Of a stretch of DNA of 9,264 nucleotides, positions 1 to 4,953 are shown piece after piece. The notes beneath the pieces are model-generated. The model was not told the origin of the DNA and made no database searches. It was given only the letters and a program-made list of their open reading frames with translations. Origin of the DNA: Prevotella sp. (GTDB lineage Bacteria; Bacteroidota; Bacteroidia; Bacteroidales; Bacteroidaceae). The stretch lies in contig JAFRZC010000183.1 of the NCBI GenBank assembly GCA_017442765.1, positions 1 through 9,264 of the forward strand, given 5' to 3'. The position numbers were made by a program, and so were the translations under genes. Every line of letters begins with the position of its first letter. The first letter of the stretch is position 1.

Positions 1-1809
1 TCCACCTGGCTACAGGAAAACGACGCGGAACGGCAGAAAGCGGGAAGTCGCACGGCCATCGTGCTGTGCGACGAGAGCCTGCTGCCGGCAGTCATCCATG
101 CCATGCCCGAAAACACCCTTGCCAATATTACTACCGGATATCCCCTTGCCCAGACACCCGTTGCCGCGCTCATAGCCAAGACAACTGCCAAATGGAAAGG
201 CCCGTCTGCCGACAAAGAGAAGACCCGCCGCCTCTTCGATGAACTGCTCGAGACCATCAAAGCCTCATGCCACACCTCGGCCAAAGGCGGGGAAATCCGC
301 AAGGACGCATCTTTCCTTGTCGAGTCAGCATTCCGCGCATATACTGCCGCAGTCCGTATCCGTTCACTTGTGGAGTCCGGCGACTTAACAGCAGACCTTA
401 CCACTCTTTCCGCGCTCATCCGACAGGTCATCGGCCAAACCACCATCCCGTTCCATGGCGAGCCGGTGAAAGGCGTGCAGATTATGGGAATGCTCGAAAC
501 ACGCAACCTCGATTTCGACCACCTGCTTATTCTCTCCTGTGGCGAGGGAAATATGCCGAAGGGCATGAACCAGACATCGATGATACCCTATAATATCCGC
601 CGCGCCCATGAGCTGCCGACATCCGACAACCGCGCTGCCGTCTATGCCTACCATTTCTACCGTCTGCTCAGCAGGGCGGACGACATCACCATTACCTACA
701 ACAATGCTACCACCGACGGACAGACCGGCCAGCAGAGCCGGTTCATGATGCAGCTACTCACCGAAAGCCACCATTCCATCCGGCGCTATCAGCTCGTTGG
801 CGGACAATTGCCCATGACCACACGCCCCACAGCCGCCCCCATCCCTCATCCCTCATCCCTGAGCCCCTCATCCCTGAGCCTCTCGGCCATCAACCGCTAT
901 CTGCGTTGCCAACTGCAATTCTATTATGCCCACGTGCAGCACATCAAGGAACCACAGACCGACGACCCCACCGACAACCGGGTCTTTGGCAACATCTTCC
1001 ATCGTGCCGCAGAACTGGCCTATCTCTATCTGGCTCCGAATGGCGGAGAAGTCACACGAACCGCCATCACCGACCTGCTGGCCAACGACGCAAAGATAAC
1101 GGCACTCGTAGAACAGGCCGTCAAAGACCAGCAAGCAGAGCCCGACGGCAACCTGTCCATCATCAAGACCGCCACCAAACGCTACCTCGTACAACTGCTT
1201 GATACCGACGCAACCCTTGCGCCATTCAGCATCGTCGGGCTGGAAATTGAGGTGAAAAGCCCCCTTCCCTTCTCCATCCCCCCCAGGGGGGACAGAGGGG
1301 GACTCCTCCATGGGTTCATCGACCGTCTTGACCTCATCCGTACTGCTGACAGGGAACAGCGCATCCGCGTAGTTGACTATAAGACAGGCCGTGCTCCCCG
1401 AAAAGCCATACAACAGTTAGAACAAGTGTTCAGTCCCGATTGCATCGACGATTGCCATGGCGACTACTACCTGCAGGCCATGCTCTACTCGCTCATCGTG
1501 AGCCAGTCAGAAAAGCTCAACCCCCGACGGTTGCCTGTCAGCCCTGCTCTGCTCTTCATCCGTAACGCGGGGAAAGAGGGCTACGACCCTACACTCGCCA
1601 TAGGCGGCGAAGCCATCACCGACATAGAGCACTACCGTCAGCCCTTTGAGGCAGAGCTCAGCAACGTGCTTCGGGAAATCTATTCCACAGACACGGTCTT
1701 CGAACCGACAGGCTACCCCGACCGCTGCCCCGACTGCCCCTACCGGACACTATGCTTTACCCCGCACTTATGCTCAAATCGTGAACTTCGCGGAGAAGAA
1801 AAAGTGTAA
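1..1809 (+). CDS. AddB-like PD-(D/E)XK nuclease, C-terminal part (5' end outside window)
   Basis: The frame is open from base 1 to a TAA at 1807-1809, giving 602 visible residues; I infer that roughly the N-terminal third lies outside the window. Residues are numbered from base 1. The first 280 or so resemble the helicase-like core of AddB-type proteins, with a TGYPLAQTPV stretch and GMLETRNLDFDHLLIL followed by GEGNMPKG. The nuclease domain follows: a GNIFH histidine (H334), then GFIDRLD (D441, D444) and VDYKTG (D459, K461), the expected acidic and lysine catalytic positions. Four cysteines, C303 before the domain and C576, C579, C585 after it (C-x2-C-x5-C), match the 4Fe-4S clamp of AddB-type nucleases. 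Family knowledge implies it works with a UvrD/AddA-like helicase in end resection of double-strand breaks; that partner is not visible. Two repeat-derived stretches lie inside the frame (listed separately). It is convergent with the DUF3127 gene. An exact AddB assignment is less sure than the nuclease class. Confidence 0.85.
   Translation, partial: STWLQENDAERQKAGSRTAIVLCDESLLPAVIHAMPENTLANITTGYPLAQTPVAALIAKTTAKWKGPSADKEKTRRLFDELLETIKASCHTSAKGGEIRKDASFLVESAFRAYTAAVRIRSLVESGDLTADLTTLSALIRQVIGQTTIPFHGEPVKGVQIMGMLETRNLDFDHLLILSCGEGNMPKGMNQTSMIPYNIRRAHELPTSDNRAAVYAYHFYRLLSRADDITITYNNATTDGQTGQQSRFMMQLLTESHHSIRRYQLVGGQLPMTTRPTAAPIPHPSSLSPSSLSLSAINRYLRCQLQFYYAHVQHIKEPQTDDPTDNRVFGNIFHRAAELAYLYLAPNGGEVTRTAITDLLANDAKITALVEQAVKDQQAEPDGNLSIIKTATKRYLVQLLDTDATLAPFSIVGLEIEVKSPLPFSIPPRGDRGGLLHGFIDRLDLIRTADREQRIRVVDYKTGRAPRKAIQQLEQVFSPDCIDDCHGDYYLQAMLYSLIVSQSEKLNPRRLPVSPALLFIRNAGKEGYDPTLAIGGEAITDIEHYRQPFEAELSNVLREIYSTDTVFEPTGYPDRCPDCPYRTLCFTPHLCSNRELRGEEKV
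841..883 (+). repeat. In-frame tandem repeat in the nuclease gene linker
   Basis: The 15-nt unit CCTCATCCCTGAGCC occurs twice without a gap (851-865 and 866-880), preceded by partial ATCCCTC units. Being a multiple of three, it keeps the frame and encodes a Ser/Pro/Leu-rich linker (PSSLSPSSLSLS) between the helicase-like part and the first iron-sulfur cysteine. The 12-mer CATCCCTCATCC inside it is found again as its reverse complement in the intergenic stretch at 1864-1875, suggesting a shared repeat family. Confidence 0.7.
1278..1301 (+). repeat. C-run/G-run palindromic element inside nuclease domain
   Basis: Seven C, one A and six G (1278-1291), then ACAGA and five G (1297-1301), form a strong palindrome unlike the surrounding codons. 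It encodes PPRGDRGG between a strand ending EIEVK and the catalytic GFIDRLD strand, where a short turn would be expected. I read it as a small interspersed palindromic element carried in frame. Its exact edges are unknown; the unusual stretch may run from about 1258 to 1308. Confidence 0.5.
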
Positions 1810-1863
1810 TTTTTTTGTCGGATTCTTTTGCATTCTGCGCGAGTGAGAGATATATGTTTCATC

Positions 1864-1894
1864 GGATGAGGGATGAAAGATGATAGATGAGGGT
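1864..1894. repeat. ATGAGGG/ATGAAAG short-repeat tract
   Basis: Degenerate 7-10 nt units of the form GATGAGG, GATGAAA, GATGATA and GATGAGG follow one another. The first part, GGATGAGGGATG (1864-1875), is the exact reverse complement of a 12-mer inside the nuclease coding sequence at 847-858. This suggests one low-complexity repeat family present in both coding and non-coding sequence. No function is apparent. Confidence 0.5.
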
Positions 1895-1905
1895 TGAAAG
1901 TATTG

Positions 1906-1923
1906 CGAAACATGCATGTTTCG
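1906..1923. repeat. Perfect 18-bp palindrome CGAAACATGCATGTTTCG
   Basis: The 18 bases read identically on both strands with no spacer. Its outer half-sites, CGAAAC and GTTTCG, recur 17-33 nt further on as the inner part of the 16-bp hairpin at 1930-1966. The two therefore look like modules of one element. It could be a protein-binding site or part of an interspersed palindromic repeat; the sequence alone does not decide. Confidence 0.6.
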
Positions 1924-1929
1924 GACTGT

Positions 1930-1966
1930 AAAAGACCGTGTTTCGCTGTACGAAACACGGTCTTTT
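1930..1966. terminator. Candidate bidirectional terminator hairpin
   Basis: AAAAGACCGTGTTTCG (1930-1945) pairs perfectly with CGAAACACGGTCTTTT (1951-1966) around a 5-nt CTGTA loop. The arms begin with AAAA and end with TTTT, so transcripts from either side would end in a GC-containing stem and a short U-tract. That suits a site between convergent genes, 120 bases past the nuclease stop. The U-tract is short and partly within the stem, so the element may instead be an interspersed palindromic repeat. Confidence 0.5.
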
Positions 1967-2017
1967 GGCACACGAAAGCTTATCTTTCAGAGGTGAAAGG
2001 CGCATGTCTCGCAATAA

Positions 2018-2062
2018 GTCGTATAGAGCTTATAGCTCTTATAAGACTTATATGGCTTATTC
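2018..2062. repeat. Five-copy 9-nt tandem repeat, core CTTATA
   Basis: Five 9-nt units stand in exact register at 2018, 2027, 2036, 2045 and 2054: GTCGTATAG, AGCTTATAG, CTCTTATAA, GACTTATAT, GGCTTATTC. The core CTTATA is kept while flanking bases vary. The same bases fold into an imperfect hairpin between ATAAGTC (2014-2020) and GACTTAT (2045-2051), with an inner AGAGCT/AGCTCT stem. Translated in one frame it reads Arg/Leu-Ile-X five times, but that frame is not a convincing gene. Confidence 0.65.
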
Positions 2063-2171
2063 TCAAAGAATTAGCAAAAATCGGGAAAAAGGCTCATAAT
2101 TGTGTCATTTTCGACCGCGAGGAAGTAAATTTGAAACGATGGCCTTCTCGCGAGACTTTAAATGTTAAAAT

Positions 2172-2190
2172 TTAACACTTGAAGTGTTAA
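2172..2190. repeat. 19-nt palindrome TTAACACTT-g-AAGTGTTAA
   Basis: Perfect 9-bp arms surround a single base. It overlaps a second, 13-nt palindrome, GTTAAA-a-TTTAAC (2164-2176). The form is like a dimeric regulator operator, but no gene starts nearby on either strand, so a role as a U-rich tail region behind the 2208-2258 stem or as a folding element is just as possible. Confidence 0.4.
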
Positions 2191-2207
2191 TAAATACAAC
2201 AAAATTA

Positions 2208-2258
2208 ACGAATGCGAATGCCCCCCTGAGTTACGGGACAATATACATTCGCATTCGT
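2208..2258 (-). terminator. Candidate terminator stem downstream of the DUF3127 gene
   Basis: ACGAATGCGAATG (2208-2220) is the exact reverse complement of CATTCGCATTCGT (2246-2258), with a 25-nt loop. On the minus strand the stem begins 33 bases after the DUF3127 stop and is followed by TAATTTTGTTG, a moderately U-rich tail. Each arm itself contains the unit CGAATG twice. The large loop and imperfect U-tract lower confidence in intrinsic termination. Confidence 0.45.
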
Positions 2259-2290
2259 CAGATAGCTGTATGGAATGTTCCTTTGGGAAA

Positions 2291-2746
2291 TCAGAACGGC
2301 AGGTCGTCGCCTGCGTCACCCTCGGGTGCTGCTGACGCGGGGGGGAATGGTGCGAGGTCAGTTACCGGAGTCTGCGGGGCAGCAGGTGTGTCGGTTGCCG
2401 CAGGAGCGTTGATAACACCCGGTGCCGAAGCAGGCTGAGCGGCCTGTATGCCAATGGTGGCGGGATCTACCTGACGCACGTCATATGCCCGAATATCTGT
2501 AGCCCAGCGCTCTTTTCCACTCCTATCTGTATATGATCGTGCATCTATGTCGAAAAACACTTGCACCTCCTGTCCTACTTGAATATTAAAACGATTGAGC
2601 CGTTCTTCTCCGAATACAGTAAAAACCATTTTGTGGGGGTATGACTCATGGGTCTCAATGACAAACTCTTGCACCTTCCAACCACCACGGGCAGATTCTC
2701 CACTTCTGACTTCGCCAGCTACAATAACTTTTCCTTGTAATTCCAT
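2291..2746 (-). CDS. DUF3127 family SSB-like OB-fold protein
   Basis: The protein is 151 residues from ATG at 2746-2744. I recognise the DUF3127 pattern: MELQGKVIVAG, then WKVQEFVIETHESYPHKMVF, VGQEVQVFFDIDAR and IRAYDV within residues 1-93. An OB-like fold is inferred from this family resemblance to single-stranded DNA-binding proteins. Residues 94-145 are a Pro/Ala-rich, probably disordered linker, and the protein ends DDLPF, like the acidic C-terminal tip by which SSB recruits partner enzymes. I chose this start over an in-frame ATG 13 codons upstream because family members begin at the MELQG strand; an A/T-rich leader with no Shine-Dalgarno precedes it, as is usual in Bacteroidetes. It is divergent from dnaN and convergent with the AddB-like nuclease. 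Its biochemical role is not established; ssDNA binding is inference. The canonical ssb gene is probably elsewhere. Confidence 0.85.
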   Translation of the reverse strand: MELQGKVIVAGEVRSGESARGGWKVQEFVIETHESYPHKMVFTVFGEERLNRFNIQVGQEVQVFFDIDARSYTDRSGKERWATDIRAYDVRQVDPATIGIQAAQPASAPGVINAPAATDTPAAPQTPVTDLAPFPPASAAPEGDAGDDLPF

Positions 2747-2783
2747 TTTATTTGTATTTAAGTTTAAAATTCGTATTTTTCTC

Positions 2784-2801
2784 AATTTCGTTGGCGAAAT
2801 T
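2784..2801. promoter_or_regulatory. Inverted repeat, operator candidate
   Basis: AATTTCG-TTGG-CGAAATT has perfect 7-bp arms and a 4-nt spacer. It overlaps the predicted -7 element and start-point of the minus-strand DUF3127 promoter, where a repressor would act. It is 41 nt from the dnaN -33 element, so an effect on dnaN is less likely. No regulator gene is visible in the window. Confidence 0.35.
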
Positions 2802-2826
2802 AGTAAAATAGTTTTAAAAAGGAAAA
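2795..2826 (-). promoter_or_regulatory. Weak Bacteroidetes-type promoter for the DUF3127 gene
   Basis: On the minus strand TTTT (2826-2823) and TAATTTCG (2802-2795) are 20 nt apart, compared with the Bacteroidetes consensus TTTG, 19-21 nt, TAnnTTTG: three of four and five of six conserved positions. The start codon is about 48 nt downstream of the -7 element. Spacing and position fit, but the match is imperfect and the region is A/T-rich. Confidence 0.35.
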
Positions 2827-2841
2827 CTTTTTATTGTTTTT

Positions 2842-2873
2842 TTTGTCGGACAGCATGTTTTTTTGTATTTTTG
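2842..2873 (+). promoter_or_regulatory. Bacteroidetes-type promoter for dnaN
   Basis: TTTG (2842-2845) is followed after exactly 20 nt by TATTTTTG (2866-2873), a full match to the Bacteroidetes -33 TTTG and -7 TAnnTTTG consensus with standard spacing. Transcription would start near 2880, leaving a leader of about 38 nt before the dnaN ATG. It probably drives dnaN and the downstream genes, since no comparable promoter is seen in the later short spacers. Confidence 0.75.
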
Positions 2874-2917
2874 TGCCTTGAAAACATGTACGAACAATTC
2901 TAAATTTTAACAGAAAT

Positions 2918-4042
2918 ATGAGATTTTCTCTTTCAAGCAGTGCGCTATCGAGCCGCCTGCAGGCTTTATCGAGAGTGATAAACAGCAAGAGTTCGCTGCC
3001 GATTCTTGACAGCTTCCTCTTCGAAGTTGACAACAAGGTTCTCACACTGACAGCCAGTGACGGCGAGAACATGATGCGGTCGGCCATTGGATTGGAGGAC
3101 TGCAATGAAAACGGATCCTTTGCCGTGCCGGCAAGGACAATGCTGGATGCCATGAAAGAACTGCCGGAACAACCGCTGACTTTTGATGTAAGCATGAGCG
3201 ACCTGACGGTAAAAATCATCTACCAGAACGGTCTCTATACGTTCTCGGCCCAAGATGCCGGGGAGTATCCGCGCATGCAGCCCATGCCCGACGGCGCGAC
3301 GGTGGTGACGATGGGGGCGGCCACGCTGACCGACAACCTCTCTCGCTCGCTCTTCGCCACGGCCCAGGACGAATTGCGGCCGGTGATGAACGGTGTGTTC
3401 TTCGACCTTACACCCGAGGGTCTGGCCATCGTGGCCAGCGACGGGCACAAGCTGGTGCGCAACCGCAATTTCGGCATCAAGAGCGATGCCCCGACCTCGT
3501 TCATCCTGCCGAAGAAGCCGGCCACGCTGCTGAAGAACGTGCTGAACAGAGACGGCGGCGACGTGGTCATCAAGTTCGACAGCCGCAGCGCCGAGATCCA
3601 GTTTGCCGACGGCCTGCTCTGCTGCCGTCTTATAGAGGGGCGCTATCCTAACTACAACTCGGTAATCCCCGCCAACAACCCGAACGATCTGACCATCGAC
3701 CGCAAGGCGCTCATCAGCGCATTGCGCCGCGTCATCCCGTTTGCCAGCGAAAGCAGCCAGCTCGTCAGGCTCCACATCGAAAGCGGAAAGCTCGAACTCT
3801 CATCTGAGGACATCGACTTCGCCACGAGCGCAAAGGAGTCTGTCGCCTGCGAATACAACGGGAAACCGATGAACATAGGATTCAAGGGCAGCTCGCTCTC
3901 GGAGATACTGAACAACCTTGAAGGCGATGAGGTGACCATGCATCTGGCCGACCCGAGCCGTGCCGGAATCATCGTTCCGGCCGAGCAGACGGAGGGCGAA
4001 GACGTGCTGATGCTGATTATGCCCATGCTACTGAACGACTGA
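2918..4042 (+). CDS. dnaN: DNA polymerase III subunit beta (sliding clamp)
   Basis: The product is 374 residues, normal length for a bacterial beta clamp. The clamp encircles DNA as a ring-shaped dimer and tethers the replicative polymerase and many repair enzymes. The three repeated clamp folds can be followed: MRFSLSSSAL...VINSKSSLPILDSFLFEV at the N-terminus; the middle fold with MNGVFFDLTPEGLAIVASDGHKLV; and the third fold with IEGRYPNYNSVIP entering it and LMLIMPMLLND at the end, corresponding to the terminal MPM motif of the partner-binding pocket. The ATG at 2918 is preceded by a good promoter and an A-rich leader without Shine-Dalgarno. dnaN is not next to dnaA here, in line with other Bacteroidales. 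The middle of the gene is more G/C-rich than its ends (41 of 60 bases at 3301-3360). Confidence 0.97.
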   Translation: MRFSLSSSALSSRLQALSRVINSKSSLPILDSFLFEVDNKVLTLTASDGENMMRSAIGLEDCNENGSFAVPARTMLDAMKELPEQPLTFDVSMSDLTVKIIYQNGLYTFSAQDAGEYPRMQPMPDGATVVTMGAATLTDNLSRSLFATAQDELRPVMNGVFFDLTPEGLAIVASDGHKLVRNRNFGIKSDAPTSFILPKKPATLLKNVLNRDGGDVVIKFDSRSAEIQFADGLLCCRLIEGRYPNYNSVIPANNPNDLTIDRKALISALRRVIPFASESSQLVRLHIESGKLELSSEDIDFATSAKESVACEYNGKPMNIGFKGSSLSEILNNLEGDEVTMHLADPSRAGIIVPAEQTEGEDVLMLIMPMLLND

Positions 4043-4053
4043 GCCGCGGCGCT

Positions 4054-4117
4054 AATGAAAAATGAATAATGGGGAGTGAAAGGATTACTCCCGATAACCC
4101 CCGAATAATGAATAATG
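4054..4117. repeat. ATGAATAATG-type repeat spacer before the exonuclease gene
   Basis: The dnaN-exonuclease spacer is mostly repeat. GAATAATG occurs at 4064-4071, 4103-4110 and, overlapping, 4110-4117; the last copy supplies the exonuclease start codon. Between them GGGAGT (4072-4077) and ACTCCC (4087-4092) form a 6-bp stem with a 9-nt loop and no U-tract, so it is a poor terminator. The spacer has no Shine-Dalgarno sequence. Confidence 0.55.
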
Positions 4118-4927
4118 AAACTGAATATTGACAAGCCCCTTGTAGTCTTCGATTTGGAGACTACGGGGCTCGATTTAGTTAAGGACAGGATTATCCAGAT
4201 ATCGTACATCAAGGTGATGCCCGACGGCGGAGAATTGCGAGGCAACATTCTCGTCAATCCCGGGATGCCCATACCCAAAGAGGTGGAACAACTTACAGGC
4301 ATTACCAACAGTGCTGTTGCCAAACAGCCAAAATTTAAAGACATCGCGGAGGACTTGAGTAAAGAGTTCCAAGGCTGCGACTTCGCGGGCTTCAACTCAA
4401 ACCACTTCGACATTCCCCTGCTTGCAGAGGAATTCCTGCGTGCCGGCATCGATTTCGATTTCAGCAAAGCGAGACTGATTGACGCTCAGACGATATTCCA
4501 CAAAATGGAACGCCGCAATCTGGCGGCTGCCTATAAATTCTATTGCGGCAGAAAAATGGAGGAAGACTTTACTGCACATCGCGCCGACGAGGATGTCGAA
4601 GCCACCTACAAAGTGCTTATGGGACAGCTTGACAAATACAATCCCGACGTTCAGCCCGAGCCCGAAAAGCACCTGCCCAACAATATGGACGTGCTTGCCG
4701 AATGTTCCAAGACCAACGACAACGTTGACTTCGCCGGCCGGATAACCTGGAAAACGATTAATGGACGACGTGTGGAGGTCTTTAATTTTGGAAAGCATAA
4801 GGGAAAGCCTGTCGCCGAAGTTCTGCGCAGCGACCCGGGCTATTACGGATGGATACTCAATGGCGAATTTACGAACAACACGAAGCAAGTGCTCACCCGC
4901 ATCAGACTTCGCGAAATGACCAAATAA
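4115..4927 (+). CDS. DEDDh 3'-5' exonuclease (DnaQ fold) with ExoX-like C-terminal domain
   Basis: The product is 270 residues. The three exonuclease motifs are intact: FDLETTG (D13, E15), FNSNHFDIPLL (D99) and HRADED (H155, D160). These residues bind the two metal ions and the catalytic water in DnaQ-family 3'-5' exonucleases. After an acidic linker of about 30 residues, positions 208-265 (ITWKTINGRRVEVFNFGKHK and GYYGWIL) match the small C-terminal domain seen in ExoX-like proteins, thought to help bind DNA. It is not the polymerase III epsilon subunit by length or architecture; processing of single-stranded ends or repair intermediates is more likely. It lies 72 nt after dnaN and 26 nt before coaBC in the same orientation. 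The start codon comes from an ATG-rich repeat; it is supported by motif I beginning at residue 11. Confidence 0.88.
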   Translation: MKLNIDKPLVVFDLETTGLDLVKDRIIQISYIKVMPDGGELRGNILVNPGMPIPKEVEQLTGITNSAVAKQPKFKDIAEDLSKEFQGCDFAGFNSNHFDIPLLAEEFLRAGIDFDFSKARLIDAQTIFHKMERRNLAAAYKFYCGRKMEEDFTAHRADEDVEATYKVLMGQLDKYNPDVQPEPEKHLPNNMDVLAECSKTNDNVDFAGRITWKTINGRRVEVFNFGKHKGKPVAEVLRSDPGYYGWILNGEFTNNTKQVLTRIRLREMTK

Positions 4928-4940
4928 ACTCTACCAAGCG

Positions 4941-4945
4941 AGGAG
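4941..4945 (+). promoter_or_regulatory. Shine-Dalgarno AGGAG deciding the coaBC start
   Basis: AGGAG ends 8 nt before the ATG at 4954. It is the only clear Shine-Dalgarno sequence in front of a gene in this window. It supports 4954 over an in-frame ATG at 4849 that would overlap the exonuclease gene by 79 bases and add 35 residues absent from the family. Confidence 0.65.
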
Positions 4946-4953
4946 AAAACAAT

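Larger units (their letters stand above)
1810..2290. other. Repeat- and hairpin-rich intergenic region between convergent genes
   Basis: No convincing gene lies in these 481 bases. Elements in order are: a T-run and GTCGGA motif (1810-1822); a weak promoter-like pair, TTTG at 1827-1830 and TATGTTTC at 1853-1860, 22 nt apart, one nt outside the usual spacing; ATGAGGG-type repeats; an 18-bp palindrome; a 16-bp hairpin; a small CTTTCA/TGAAAG stem (1984-1999); a 9-nt tandem repeat; a CGCGAG-GAAG/CTTCTCGCG stem with one bulge (2116-2152); overlapping palindromes at 2164-2190; and a 13-bp stem at 2208-2258. The main ones are listed separately. Both flanking genes read towards this region, so terminators are expected, but the density of structure exceeds that need. 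Confidence 0.75.

Noticed and set aside
1740..1973. A 77-codon minus-strand open frame
   Set aside because: It overlaps the end of the well-supported nuclease gene and the hairpin, and shows no protein family features.
2018..2062. CRISPR array
   Set aside because: Units are 9 nt with no unique spacers; no cas genes are present. It is a short tandem repeat.
1894..2175. A 93-codon + strand open frame in the intergenic region
   Set aside because: Its sequence is almost wholly explained by palindromes, a hairpin and the 9-nt tandem repeat; it has no Shine-Dalgarno, only a weak promoter-like pair upstream, and no recognisable domain. Expression cannot be excluded.
2747..2785. An earlier DUF3127 start 13 codons upstream
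   Set aside because: The extra residues are an A/T-rich leader translated by chance, and the family begins at MELQG.
2966..3775. A 269-codon minus-strand frame, and a 271-codon one at 3652-4467
   Set aside because: Both are antisense to dnaN or the exonuclease, whose motifs are unmistakable.
4072..4092. Intrinsic terminator between dnaN and the exonuclease
   Set aside because: The stem is only 6 bp with a 9-nt loop and no U-tract follows; read-through is more likely.
4849..4953. A longer coaBC beginning at ATG 4849
   Set aside because: It would overlap the exonuclease gene and add 35 non-family residues; ATG 4954 has an AGGAG at the right distance and starts at the conserved KKIVVGITG strand.
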